A program made the translations under genes and the position numbers. Source: Chara braunii (taxonomy: Eukaryota > Streptophyta > Charophyceae > Charales > Characeae). From it: DNA of 53,138 nucleotides. Under the pieces are notes generated by a model that made no database searches, had not been told where the DNA came from, and worked only from the letters and a program-made list of their open reading frames with translations. Shown here piece after piece: positions 27,279-39,056 of the stretch. Every line of letters starts with the position of its first letter. The stretch's first letter is position 1. The DNA lies in assembly GCA_003427395.1 (NCBI GenBank), contig BFEA01000091.1, forward strand, positions 330,656 through 383,793, in the 5' to 3' direction.

Positions 27279-30200
27279 TATACACAAAACGAAACGAATC
27301 AGGCACACGTCAGGAATATAATTGAGCAAGACTGAAAAAGACCCCTGCCAGAAGGAACCTCTTCACCCTATGACAGGCGCCAGATAAACTGCCACTATAC
27401 CAAATACCCTTTGTCCATTTCTACTCCTGGCCAAACCATTGTAATTCTGCTATTGCTGTTGCTGTCGGGGGAAACATATCTGGAAACTCCTCGGGACTCT
27501 TGATCGAAATGTTGGGGTCGACCCGCAGCCAGTCCTTGAATCCGAGGTTGTAGTCCTTGGTAAAGTCACCACCACCTCCCTCATTCCCCTGCTCCCCAGG
27601 CCATTCGACCTGTGCCAGCTTCCCAACCCTGTCCCCCCCCAGCCAATCGTGCACAAGGCATGTATTTCCTTGATCATATCTGCTTTTTCTGTGAGGTGTT
27701 CCATTTTGCCCTGAACCTTTTTCCATTGTATCCTTATTTCTGTTTCGATAAATTGTTTGACAATGTCAGCTACTTCCTCTTCCCCCATTCTGGCCCCTTC
27801 CTGGTCAAAAACACACCTTTTGTACCAAAGTGCCCACACCACCGCCTTTCTGGTCGTAGAAAAAAGGTTCTTGGTGTAGTGGGATGCTTGTGGTCTACGC
27901 CACTCACCTAGTAAGATTGACTCCCAACTCCACGACCATTCTTCTTCGGTTCCTAGCTGTGACCAGATGCGGTCCCACCAACGCCACATTAGTACAGCCC
28001 CCGGGCATTGGAGGAAGATGTGTTCTATTGTCTCACATATTCGTCTGCTCGGGAATCCTACGTAACATGACTTACACCATGGGAGAGCCTCCCCCTTTTG
28101 TTCCAGGTTCGTTCTATCAATGATCCAGCTGTTGGTGGGGAGGCATCTATGGCTGATTTGCCATTGGAGGGAGGCGAACTTCGCCAGTCGCTCTTTCACA
28201 CATCTAAACCATTGCCGACTTCTAGTCTAGTCGTCTCCTAAGTTTAAGTGTCTCTTCCATCTATCCCCTAGCGCTGCCCGTACATCCACTATGGGCCTAA
28301 TCATCCTATAAGTGGTTCTTACTGACAGCTCGGTAAAATGCACTGATTGTCCTTGCCGACGCCTCTCCCATTGCCATTCGAGAGGGTCCATGGCTAAGCA
28401 GGCCAGGGGGGGTTCTGGTGGGTATGCTTGCTATTGGGTTCTCCCCTCCTTGTGGCACTGCAACACCCGAATTCGGTAGAGGTTGGTCTTGTCATGCCAC
28501 TGGACCGAGTCTGGGTGGTATCTCACCAATGTGTCGTCCCCTCTTCTCTCAAATAGGTTGATCATTGCCTCTTCCGGTCTGACTTCCACTACAAAACCTA
28601 TTTGTAAGGGGAGCTCTTCTACCCTGACCGCTACCCAATCCTGTTCCTGTAATGATGGTCCTTTTCTCAGGATCACCACCCAAGCTAGGGACATAGAGAA
28701 TATCAATTGTTCTAGAGTGTCCGCCAGCTTGCGGGCGTGGGGTAGAAAGGATCGGAGTTGTCGGGCCGATTTGCAGTCCTTGTTTCCTTCATCCCATATG
28801 TCCCCTACCCGAAGAATTTCGTGACTGACCCAGGAAGACCAACGGGGGTCTGAGCTGCAGAAAACCCGGCCTTGCCTGTCCGTGATGGCTCTGTTTCCAA
28901 ACAAGGGTTGGCGCAAGATTTCCTCCATGCGTTCAGGGGACGGTCTATTAGGGAGTGTTAACATTCTCCAGTTTCGGATGAGGTTGACCCATAACTTGTC
29001 ATTGATGAGGTCTTGTCTAGCTGCTCCTCTGTCACCTTCCATTGTTGAGTGTGAGTTGGCCCTAGGGATGGACCAAAACCGGTCTTCGCCATGTGAGTGG
29101 GTCCACTCTGTAGTCGGTTTTTGGTGCTAGTCTACGGATTTGTTCCTTCGCCAGGTCCCACTATGGGGGGTTTATACCGATGATCAATCTTTTGACCCAG
29201 AGGGGTCCAACAGTCTCAAACCTCCCCTGGTCTTCGGCTGGATCAGTGTGTCCCAAGCCACCCGATTAATCACATTTTGTTGCTCGTGATCCCCTCGCCT
29301 GACATTGGGCTTGCTTAGGTGCCAAAGAGATGATTTATACCACATTGATGCTAGCACAACGTTATTGATGATCAGCGCTCTCCCAAAGATAGAAGTATTT
29401 TTCTTTTTCCATTCCTGCAATTTCTGGAGCGCTGGCCTAGTGATCCATTCATCGTTGCTTGCCGGTGGGCCTAAGGCGAAAAGTGCCACCCCTAGGACTC
29501 GGATCTGTTCTTCAAGGGGTCTCCAGTCCACCTTCGACTGTTCTGGGGGATGTACCTCGTGGAAGTGGATCTACCAGCAATGTGTCTTGCTTCCCCAGTT
29601 GAAAGACATGCTTGAGACCTGGGTAAAGCGCCCTATCAGAGCTTGAATTTCTTCCATATTACTCTGGGTGGGCTTCTACAACTATTGTCAGGTCATCCGC
29701 AAACATCGAGTACGTCCTCAAGGATGCCTGCCAGACGGAGCCTAGATAGTTTTTTATTGGTTCTCAGATTGGCTGCCAACCCTTCCATCACTACGAGAAA
29801 CAAAAATGGGGTTAACGGGTCCCCCTTCCGTACTGAGCGCTGAAGTTGAATCTCCGGAGCTAGGAGACCGTTCACTTGTACTCGTGTGGTCACATTGCAG
29901 TGGAGTATTCTTACCCAATCCCGGAACTCCGGACCAAAGTTCATTTTCAACAAGCATTCATCCAGGAATCTCCAGTCTACGTGATCGTATGCTTTTTCGA
30001 AGGCGATAAACAGTATGACTGCATTTTGCCGCAACTGCTTCGACAATTTAATTAGTTCATTGACCAATAGTACGTTGTCTTGGATGTTCCTGTTGCGCAT
30101 AAACCCCGTTTGTGCCGGGTGGATGATCTCTTCTAGGACCAGGATCATCCTATTGGCCAGAGCCTTTGCTACCAACTTGTATACAACGGTGAGGAGTGTG

Positions 30201-30555
30201 ATCGGGCGATAATTTTTAATGTTTGTTTTATCTCCTTTTTTGTAGAGCAGGGTAAGAATTCCTTGTCCTGCAAGATCCCCCATGTTACCTGATGCTTTAA
30301 CCTGTCTTTAATACTCCATCAGGTACGTCGACATAGGGGACCACATTGCCTCCCAAAATTCTTTGGGAAGCCCATCCACCCCGGGGTTTTTGTCCTCCTC
30401 CATCTGCAGGAGGGCTTTCCAGATTTCTTCCTTTCGAAGGGGTTTATCCAGGTCCTCCCGTTGGCTGTCAGAGATTTTCTGGGAGAGGGGGGTTGGAAAG
30501 TCTTTGATCTTACCTGCACTAGTTTCCTCCAGTTCCCCTTTCATTTTTATTTTTT
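27279..30555 (-). pseudogene. 5'-truncated L1-like LINE, ORF2 remnant
   Basis: Minus strand, in order. First, RT start with NPGVDGLPKEFWEAMW (about 30,360-30,410) and an in-frame TAA near 30,308. Then NYRPITLLTVVYK; GFMRNRNIQDN; motif A as LFIAFEKAYDHVDW, where the catalytic Asp is Ala (GCC, 30,002-30,004); and VRKGDPLTPFLF. After a frameshift near 29,745 comes FADD (29,692-29,703). A post-RT connection region follows (29,531-29,184; IFGRALIINNVVLASMWY), then a linker (29,042-28,431). The zinc-binding end is at 28,199-27,450 (CKSC...ETIEHIFLQCPGAVLMW). LINEs of this type copy their RNA at a nicked target. There is no endonuclease domain, so the copy is 5'-truncated, and with the motif A loss, stop and frameshifts it is dead. 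It ends in the structured tail at 27,131-27,278. Confidence 0.9.
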
Positions 30556-30844
30556 TAAGGGGATACCCCCTAACCTTATTATACTTATCTCATCCTGGAC
30601 TCATGTCTGTTTATAGAGCTGGATGCATGGACAGCATTAAATCAAGAGTATCTACGGGTTGTTCAGGCCCCCGACCCTATTCCTGAACAACCCGATCCTC
30701 AGCCTACTGGTATCCCGAAGCTTGCCGAGCCTCGCGCTACCGGTAGGTACACATAAAAAACAAAAAAGATAGAAAATAAAACAACATTCTTCTATTTACA
30801 AAAAAAAAAACAAGAAGAAAACAAAGCCCCCTTGCTTCTCTCTG

Positions 30845-30910
<66 letters not shown>

Positions 30911-31051
30911 CATACACGTGATAAAAAACTGGAGGTCTCTCTCTCTCTCTCTCTCTCGCACGCGCGCGCGCGCGTCCCCCCACCTACCCCCCCTACCAGC
31001 CGTTCAAAGGTTGCCAGCTGAGAATCAGCCTTCCGCATGAGCCCGCAAAGA

Positions 31052-31098
<47 letters not shown>
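30556..31098. repeat. Mirror (GC)n(AG)n ... (CT)n(GC)n microsatellites
   Basis: (GC)n then (AG)n at about 30,844-30,903, then 40 bases of unique sequence, then (CT)n followed by (GC)n at about 30,938-30,974. The two halves are inverted copies and could form a long hairpin, Z-DNA or triplex DNA. A further CT run (31,050-31,098) ends at a single N. Confidence 0.85.
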
Positions 31099-31099
31099 N
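31099..31099. other. Single-N contig join
   Basis: One N separates a CT microsatellite from unrelated sequence. It marks the left edge of a block whose second copy is near 50 kb. Confidence 0.95.
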
Positions 31100-31151
31100 T
31101 TTTTTTCCTTTCATTTTGGAAAATTGGTGGGTAGTGGAGCCAGGCCATTGG

Positions 31152-31194
<43 letters not shown>

Positions 31195-31195
<1 letters not shown>

Positions 31196-32541
31196 TAGGT
31201 GGGGCTTTTCTTTGGCCAACAAAAGCAGCCCAAATCGAGGCTCTTTTTTTTTTTTTGACAGTGCTGTTTATTATGAGGGTAGGGGGGGGGGACAGGTGTA
31301 TACATAGGGCTTAAAGGGGCTTCAAGTAGTCTAAAGGGGGATGCCTTCACTGCCTTGTTTGATTTTGTTATTGTCCTTTTTGAAAATAATCAAGTATCAT
31401 GCGGCCACGATGAACCACGCTTAATGAGGAATTTTGAGGTGACCCTCAGCCAAAAATTGTTTGCATTGCAATTGTGACATCCAACATCATCACAGTGACC
31501 TCACAACCTAGGGTCTCATTAGACCCTCATCGGAAACACACCTTTTCTTTCTTGTTTTTCTTCTGAAAACTCCATGCCCCAGGAGTCCTGCTTAACGGGG
31601 TGATACAAGCATCCCCCTTAAACCACCACTACTTCCTAAGGACGTGCCCGTATACAAGCCACAATTTTAGGAAACACACGGGCCACTACCGGGGCACCCA
31701 CATTCATCCGACTAGAAATGTTTCTACTCTGTTTTTGTTCGCGGCCAATAGCTGGCCCAAGTACTGGTGGCCCGGTATTTGAAGGCTCCATCTATTGGTG
31801 GGGAGCAACACCTGCTGGAAAATGGGTCCAGGGTCCCAGTACAACTCAATAATTTTGCAATCAGATGTAAAGTGTGCCAATGCTGGCAGTGCCATCACTG
31901 TGCTCCGTTAGAAAGTGGTGTTGTGCGTTTCTAAAGGCTGTGACTGCTCTATCTAAAGTCTGACTCGACCATATTATCTCTGCGCTGACACCAAATGCTA
32001 ATGCTAATCTGCAGGGGACCGGGTCCAGTCCTCACCCTTCTATACCACAACAGCTTGTGTGAAGAGCCATTGTTTATTTGTGAACAGTGCGTCTGCAGTC
32101 CTCACTTTTTAGGAATGCAGCATCATTAGATAATCCTCCTGATTTTGAAAGAACCTTGCGAGGTTCTTTGAAATTTCAAGAACCACGTTTGACAAAGTGG
32201 AGAGGGCATACACGGATCGAGGAGGGCATACTACGAACCTGGATCATGGCAGCACCCTATTGGCTGAAAGCTGGAAGCACAACCATTTTTCTTTCTTTTC
32301 TTTTTATTGTAAACGAAAATTTTCTAAGGAATCATCCTAAAAACGGATTTTTAACGAATTGTATAACCAGGGGCATGGTCCCACTAGCAACGGGATAGGA
32401 TAGAAAAGAGTTTGTGTGGCAGTTGAGTGACCCAAATCCTGCCGTGCAGTACTGGTGATCCCACGGTCAGTGTTTTACATGTATTACCCAAAAAAGTAAG
32501 GAGATCTTCGTTCCCCTCCTCCTCTCCTTAACACTGGGCAT
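31195..32541. repeat. 1.35-kb block duplicated at 50,078-51,424
   Basis: All compared segments and open frames match the copy at a constant offset of 18,883 with no differences noted. Inside lie a TTAAACC MITE (31,618-31,775), a LINE-tail hairpin (31,814-31,832) and a region similar to the interior of the Tourist-like MITE at 36.56-36.67 kb. The left side has an N and a poly(T), and the right side has adapter. It is probably a misplaced contig copy. Confidence 0.9.
31618..31775. mobile_element. TTAAACC-type MITE (158 bp)
   Basis: It starts TTAAACCACCACTACTTCC and ends AAGTACTGGTGGCCCGG. The interior has CCTAAGGACGTGCCCGTA against ACGGGCCACTACCGG-like inverted segments. It has no ORF. An identical copy is at 50,501-50,658, and an inverse relative is at 1,093-1,250. 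Confidence 0.65.
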
Positions 32542-32585
32542 CTTGGTTCCCCTCCTCCTCTCCTTAACACTGGGCATGCCGGTGC

Positions 32586-32615
32586 CTGTCTCTTATACAC
32601 ATCTATATGTGTATT

Positions 32616-32660
<45 letters not shown>
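32586..32660. other. Nextera adapter (partly corrupted) and CT run
   Basis: CTGTCTCTTATACACATCT (32,586-32,604) is followed by a corrupted reverse complement (ATATGTGTATTAG) and then (CT)n. It is library sequence that marks a false join. Confidence 0.93.
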
Positions 32661-32664
<4 letters not shown>

Positions 32665-33897
32665 CACCCCCTGCCGCGCCTGTTCATTTCTCGTCGTTTT
32701 TTTTTTTTTTTTTCTAATTTGCACTTTCCACTGATGTTTTTTCCCCTTTTTTTCCCTTTTGTTTTGTAGTATTCCTTCTTACCGGTTGTTCGCTGCCCCG
32801 ACCCCCGGCTGATGCGGCACGTTAACAGCCGTGTTGTAGAAAAATAGCTGGCGGAGGTACTGGTGGTTTAAGCAACATGGGCTGGATTGGGGTTAGTTTC
32901 TATGGGTGAGGCCGATCTCGAGATGAGTCGCACCCTTTCTGTTCGTCATTTCCTGTTCTTGTTCAATATGATTGAATTTTTCCTTTGCCAAAACATATCC
33001 CCTTTTTTCTTTCTTTTTCTCTCTTTTCAGTTCTTCATACCACCACTACATTTCCTAGCTATTTCGCTGTGACAGGGAGGTTAACACGCCGAGTCCTTAG
33101 AGCTCAGCCTACCGGATGAAAAGGGCTGACGCCACACAGCTTAGGCTAGAATTGGCGCGCACCTAAAAGCCACATTAGGGAAAAGAGGCTCGGACGTACT
33201 ACTGGTTTAACTGCCTTTCTGAAACTTGTGTTTTTTTAACTTTTTTTTCCAATGTTTTTCAGCTCTTCGGCAGTCAGGTAAGTCCTGTGATTAATAAGGC
33301 AGGTGCTTCTTGTGCTGAAGTACATTAGCTGAATACAAGGCTTTTGCTACGAGACCAGGTTCACGCCAAGTTACCTAAAATACCACAAGTGGGCCCGTGT
33401 TCTCCAAAAAGCGACATGTAAATGAAATATTTAAAAGGAAAAATACTGTCAAATATTAATATTGTTAACCACTTACTATTTAGCAAGAATTGTCATACTG
33501 AATAACAAATTACTAAAGATAAAAATAGCAGAAGATAAAAAGGAGCACGACCTATGCACGGGCATCTTGCCAGCACTGCATTTGCCTTGCAGCCCACCTT
33601 TCCAGAGTTATCCCATTAATGAAAAAATCTCTTCCCTACTTCTGCTCCGCCAGGTTGTCAGAGCGGCGAATCCGGGTTGTCAGGCTAGCTCCTTCAGCAA
33701 TGTGGGCCTATCCTATTCCAGTAACTGCCGGGCAAGCTTGCAAATATAAATGCCATCGTATCTGCAAAAAAAAACGTTCCGAAATCCACCAGCTACTCAC
33801 AGCAGAGGCCTCAGGGCTACCCCTATGCCAGCTTCCTCCAGGTCAGTCACTTGTTCAATCTCGCACTCCACTCCCACACTATGACTACAGCGGATGA
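32661..33897. other. Non-coding, T-rich; right end of a TTAAACC element
   Basis: ATAGCTGGCGGAGGTACTGG then TGGTTTAA (about 32,846-32,873) is the right terminus of a TTAAACC-type element whose left part is absent, perhaps lost at the false join. The remainder holds T/C tracts and AT-rich sequence without a supported gene. Confidence 0.5.
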
Positions 33898-34518
33898 ATG
33901 ACGAGCTCACCACCATCAGCAGTCAGGAGAGTCGCAAGACTTCCCTGGATGTATTTTGATGACAAATTCTGCCAGATGCCGTCAAAACAATGCTGGCAAA
34001 GGAAGTATGTCGGCAACAACTTTCTTTTCTATACAACTCAGCAGCCATGTGGTTGGGAAATAGACGGGGGGGGTTGGGCAACGGATGCGGATGGATGCGT
34101 TTCCGAAGAAATACGGCCAGATGTGGTCAAAGCAATGCTGGCAAAGGAAGTTGTGTGCGGCAACTTTCTTTTTTATACAACTCAGCAGCCATGTGGTGGG
34201 GAAGTAGACGGGGTAGGCCACGGATGGGGAGGAGCAGGGTGGAGCAGAAACATTTATCTCATCCCACATCCAGTGCTAGTGCATATGGTCTGCAATAGAA
34301 GAGAAGAGAGGATAACCTCGGGCAGGTTTCGTTTAGCTGGATACTTTGTTCTGGGACATAGATTGCGAGCACTGAAGGCCAGCAACACAGTCTGGATAAG
34401 TGGAACTAAGGGCCCCTGGTCTTCGACAGCTTTTTTTCATTCCCAAACTCAAAGTATTGCAATGGTAGAACGGCATATAACTCAGTCGCTGATGCCTGCA
34501 CGATTTGGTTTAAGATAA
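33898..34518 (+). CDS. Unrecognised 206-codon ORF over a 145-bp duplication
   Basis: A tandem duplication, GCCAGATG...CAGCAGCCATGTGG at 33,971 and 34,116 (period 145), gives two copies of NFLFYTTQQPCG(W/G)E(I/V)DG in one frame. Period 145 is not a multiple of three, and small indels restore the frame in the shared part. I recognise no family. Coding status is doubtful, and the sequence may simply be a duplicated repeat. Confidence 0.25.
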   Translation: MTSSPPSAVRRVARLPWMYFDDKFCQMPSKQCWQRKYVGNNFLFYTTQQPCGWEIDGGGWATDADGCVSEEIRPDVVKAMLAKEVVCGNFLFYTTQQPCGGEVDGVGHGWGGAGWSRNIYLIPHPVLVHMVCNRREERITSGRFRLAGYFVLGHRLRALKASNTVWISGTKGPWSSTAFFHSQTQSIAMVERHITQSLMPARFGLR

Positions 34519-35052
34519 TAGAGTACTGCAAAAGCAATGGAGAGCAGTCAGGTGTGGCCAACACGGGACTGCTACAGGATTGTTATGGTTTATTCAGTGG
34601 GCATGGGGGAAAGAGCATGTACGCATAACATCTATTTATTCTGGAGTTAGTATGATAAATAAACTTTCAAGCTTGGTGGTGGGTCCCGAAGTCTGGCAGA
34701 TCCTGCCCTGTATGGGTCGAGATCTGGATGCTCTGACTGGACAGCCAGCCTGACAACCTGTCCAATAGGGTGTGCACAAGCAGCACAGCCATGAAAATTG
34801 AAACTTTTCTTTTCAGTCTTTTGCTTTTGTTTTGTTTATTTTTCTGTTTTGATTTTTTTTTTTTTTCCCCCCTAGGCTACCAGTGTGGCCCAGCACCACT
34901 TCCCCGGCTGGGCCAAAAAGATAATTAAAAAAAAAAAAACAATTTTGTTTTCTGATTTTTTATTCAATGAAGAATTTCGACGTCTCCCTGAGGCAAAAGT
35001 TGTTCAGTTTATTTGTCTACACAACTTTCTTTTTTTTTCGGAAGTTTTGGAT

Positions 35053-35083
<31 letters not shown>

Positions 35084-36374
35084 TTTTTTTGCTGCTACCT
35101 TCCCTGGCCCTTGCACGGCCAGGGCGCTCGGGCAACCAATGTCGGCCGTGTGGCCCCACTGGTAGCCCAGTTTTCTTTTTGTGTTGTTTTTTTTTCCCCT
35201 GTTTTTCTGCTTTTTGTCTTCTGTTTTTCTGTTTTTTCTGTTTCTATAACTTTTGAAAACTGGTTTTTTTTGGTCTTTTAGTAAATATTGTTCTTTTCGT
35301 TTTCTTGAAGTTTCTTCTCTCCACAACTTTTACATTTTATTCACAGCGGGCCCAGTGCCCAAGGCTCGTACACAACTGGCAGGAGGGACGCCTAGTGTAG
35401 CCCGCACCAGCAGGCAGAGCCTCGCCCCTGTAGAGAACCAAGTGCCAGGGGATTTTCCCAAGCAACTACTCTGGAGAAAAAGCATGTTTTCTCCTTGTTC
35501 TGTAGAACTGGACCACAAACAGCTTTTGGCTGAGGGTCACTTCAAAACTCCTCAACATATTGGCCGGTGATATCTCGTTCATAATTGGGAGCTGCCTGCA
35601 CATATGTGAGGGACGCCGGGCCGGTTTCCCGGCTTGTATAATAAACTACCTTCTTTTTTTTTTAACTCCTCAACAAATGAAAGAGAGCATAAAATAAAAT
35701 AAACACAACCGATTCCCTACAAAACATTTGCAGTGATCCCATTGCACAGAACCGTAATCACGTCCACAGCGTGCCCATTACCCAATACTTGTACACAAGT
35801 GGCAGGAAGGGCTGCTACGTGTCCAGCCTCCAAGAGCAGGTAGAGCCTCAGGACTGTAGCAAATCAAGCGCCAGGAGGTTCAAAAAAAAAAAAAAAAAAA
35901 ACTAGAGGGGTAGATGTAGTATAGCAGCTAGTGAGATAAATAGGAGGAAGTGAAGGGGTAGGGAACGGGGTGAAGGGGGTAGAGGGTGGGATGGTGGGAA
36001 ACATAAAAAAAAAACATAAAATCATCACAAAAACCTATCAAAACAGATATCAGCAGATAGGCGGACAAGGTGATGGGGGACTGTAAGTACTGGGATGTAA
36101 CATTGGTGTGTTGGGTGTCCGTTTGGACTTAGGCTACCAGGGGCTGTTATAGGTGGCTATAGGTGGTACGGGGTCCAAAGGTGACGAATGAGTGAGGACC
36201 GTATGTAAACAGCTGGTCAGAGGACGGTACGGAACCAGTGTCGGACGGCCAAATCCGGGGTATTGGGTTCACCGCCAGTCAGTTTCGACGGGTTTTCTCG
36301 GGGGTCTTTTATTAGATGCTTCACAGGAAAGTAGGGTGCCCAAAACAACTCATGTTTTCCCTTCTGTAGTTGTC
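34519..36374. other. T-rich non-coding DNA with a diverged 115-bp repeat pair
   Basis: (ATTT)n lies at 35,048-35,085. A repeat, GCGGGCCCAGTGCCCAAGGC... at 35,346-35,460, recurs in diverged form at 35,768-35,880, where it is followed by about 20 A. A LINE-tail-type hairpin with altered but still paired stem is at 35,615-35,633. A copy of the GAGGCAAAAGTTGTTCAG module lies at 34,990. No gene is supported. Confidence 0.55.
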
Positions 36375-36377
36375 TAA

Positions 36378-36814
36378 GGGCGTCGTTAGACACTCCTTGG
36401 GGACGCGAAATCCCCAAGGAATTGTTCGTTCAGCCTATCCTCGGGGATGCAATCCGAAAAAAAAAAGTGAAAACACTCGTAAGGCAATTCCTCGGGCATT
36501 AGGAATTTCCCCAGCCATTTCTTCCTTGTGCCCAAGGGACCTCCCGAGGTCCCTTGGGCACAAGGAATCCACGTTTAACGGAGAGGAGAGGGCACACGGG
36601 TAGATAGACGTTACAGCTGAGAATCTGGATCGTGGCGGCACCCTATTGGCTGAAGGCCTGAAGCACAACTCTTTTTTTCTGACATCAGTCTTAGGAAATG
36701 TCCCCGGGCGACGTCCCCGAGGACAGGTGGAACGAAGAGCCCAAATTCCCTTACGAGGCACAACGAAAATTCCTTGTGGCGCAAGGAACTCGTAAGGAGT
36801 GTCTAACGGCGCCC
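36378..36814. mobile_element. Tourist-like (PIF/Harbinger) MITE with TAA duplications
   Basis: Target copies TAA flank it at 36,375-36,377 and 36,815-36,817. Termini GGGCGTCGTTAGACACTCCT and its inverse (reading GGGCGCCGTTAGACACTCCT) differ at one base. A 42-bp palindrome with 20-bp arms lies at 36,524-36,565. It has no coding capacity. The 3-bp TWA target and GGGC start identify the PIF/Harbinger type, so a Harbinger transposase like the one decayed at 7-8.4 kb could have moved it. Confidence 0.85.
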
Positions 36815-36817
36815 TAA

Positions 36818-37197
36818 TTCTAACCCTTTTTCTCAGATCTATGGATTGACGAGATCTGACGCTATACATCCCAGACTATTTTGCCCCTATTTCCAAACCA
36901 GCGGATATTGGGTCGAAGATGTGCGCACGAGGCTTCGCACGGCCGTTTTGCTCCTCTTAGATGATGCGAAGAATAAATCCTCAATTTCACAAATTTAAAG
37001 GAAAATTCAAAATTGATAATATGAGATAAAATTAAAAATGATCAGAGACAGCCAAAACAAATGATTATTTTATGATTTTAACTTCTTTTGCAATCTTCCC
37101 TGATTATCGCCTCGTATATATGACTGCGATTTTATTTATTTGTCACCCTTAATATGACCCATGCATTTTGTGGGTGCATGCAACTGCTTTGATGTCT
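36818..37197. other. AT-rich non-coding spacer
   Basis: No gene is seen. The stretch is notably AT-rich from 36,970 to 37,150. Confidence 0.5.
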
Positions 37198-37902
37198 TTA
37201 AACCACCAGTACCTCGCCCAGCTAAGAAGTTCCGACGCGGCTGTTAACGCGCCGCGTCGAACGCAAGTTGTCCAAAGGAAAATCGGGCGTACGCATTTAT
37301 GTGCTACAGTGCACATCCAAAAAAAAAAGAAAAAAAGGACTATGCTGAACAAACGGCCATTGGGGGAAGGTAGAGCAACAGGCCGTGCTCTGCCGACTTC
37401 TTTCTGTAGTGGACCTAACTGTAATCTACGATAAATTCAGTATGTTCCTTTCTTCTTTTTTTGACAAATTTTTGTATCTTTTCCTTTTTTGTAGCTTCTC
37501 CTGCCAGTCTGGCAGGTCGTTTGCCGTGATACACTCGAACGCCCTCATAGAGGGCATAACTACACTGGCACTTCCAGCTATGTATCGAACTGATTTCCTG
37601 GCCAAAGTGGTGGTGTTCTTTCTGACGGCGCAGGGGAGTTTCTTTTTTTTTGTCTTGTGCTGAGAGATCTTACAATAACGTGGACGCCCTCACAGAGGGC
37701 ATGCTCATATTCACACTTTGGAGAATGAACCCGACTGTCTTCACGTCCCCAGCGATCCTGCATGTTTTTTTTTGTTTTCTTTTGCGACTGCTTCCCCCAG
37801 CCTCGGCCTGTCCAGCTACTGGTACTGCCAGGCTCGCCAAGCTCGGCATACCGGTCGTCGGAGGGCCGGACTGCGTAGCTGGGCGAGGTATTGGTGGTTT
37901 AA
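37198..37902. mobile_element. TTAAACC-type TIR element (705 bp)
   Basis: TTAAACCACCAGTACCTCGC...CAGCTA at the left is mirrored by TAGCTG...GCGAGGTATTGGTGGTTTAA at the right: 27 bp with one mismatch. TTAA at both ends could be a target duplication (piggyBac-like) or part of the terminus. Inside, two 147-bp-spaced hairpins GCCCTCAYAGAGGGC occur near 37,540 and 37,687. There is no transposase frame. Confidence 0.8.
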
Positions 37903-38935
37903 TGGGTTCGCTGGGTGCCGGAAGTGTCGCATATCCCTTTTTAATTTTGTCGATCCGTCCCTTGCGCCGCGTACGTGGCACTAGACGGGAACTCTTAATT
38001 TAGTATAAGCATCCCGTCACAAATTCCATGGACAGAGGTACGGATTCTGGATGTGGCACTCTGTTCAGTGGCACTTGTCCAGACTGCGGTACTTGGTTCT
38101 ACGGTACTAATCCTAATTACATCAGTGGACAGAGAACACATTGATTATGGTCACGACACATGGTCGGGCGGTACAGAGTTTGGTCACGGCAGTTGGCTCA
38201 ATAGTCCAGCGGTACTAAATATGGTCCATGGTACGGTTTACGGCAGTGTTCCAACAACGCTGATTCTGATTATGACAATTGATCCTATGACACAGGAAAA
38301 TTCTGGTTACGACAGTTGGTCTGGTGGGACTAATACTGGCTGTGCATTCAGTCCACCTGTGACAAACTCTGATTACTGCCGGTGTTCTGACTGTACAGAT
38401 TCGATTGCGGTAATTAAACAGTAGTGGTGTGACTGCGCTAGGATTACGTTAGAGACCATCTTCTACTCAATGGCTGCTGAAGGCCTGTTGCTAACAGTGG
38501 TTTTCCGGGTCCTAACTAAGCCCTCTGCTTCATTATTCGTACCATGGGACCAATACAGACACTAAGCACCTCGGTGCCGTCACTGGACCTTGGAACCGGC
38601 ACTGATTCCGACTGGTACCAGTAATACGAAAGTTGCCTTGAGGCCCGGGCCCGTGCCATGAATGAGATATAGTGCAGGCCAGCATGAGTAAAGGGACACA
38701 TTTTCGAAGAATCTGGGAGCACATTCTTGGGACGTGTGCCCGGTGTACGCAGCCCCGCCTCAGACTCGGTCAACGAATGTGTGTACGTCTCCGTGCTTGT
38801 GAGCAGCAGATTCCACTGTGCTCTACCTGGCGCCTAGTTGCTGGGCGAAGAGGTCCCCACCCTCAACAACTCGCAAGTTTCGCTTTTGCTGTATCTGGAA
38901 CAGTCGGTTGCAACTCTGTGAAGTGTTACTGTAAA
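37903..38935. other. Non-coding; GGTAC/TGGTC-rich imperfect repeats
   Basis: From 38,040 to 38,430 short GGTAC, GGTCACG and CAGTTGG motifs recur irregularly. A 123-codon frame across them has no domain and looks repeat-derived. Confidence 0.45.
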
Positions 38936-39056
38936 GGGACGCTGGACCCGTTTTCCAGCAGGTGATGCTCCCCACCAATAGATGGAGCCTCCCCCCGGGT
39001 GCTAGTGGTGGCTGCGCTGACCAGCATCACTAGCACTGCAGGAGGTGTGTCTTTTC

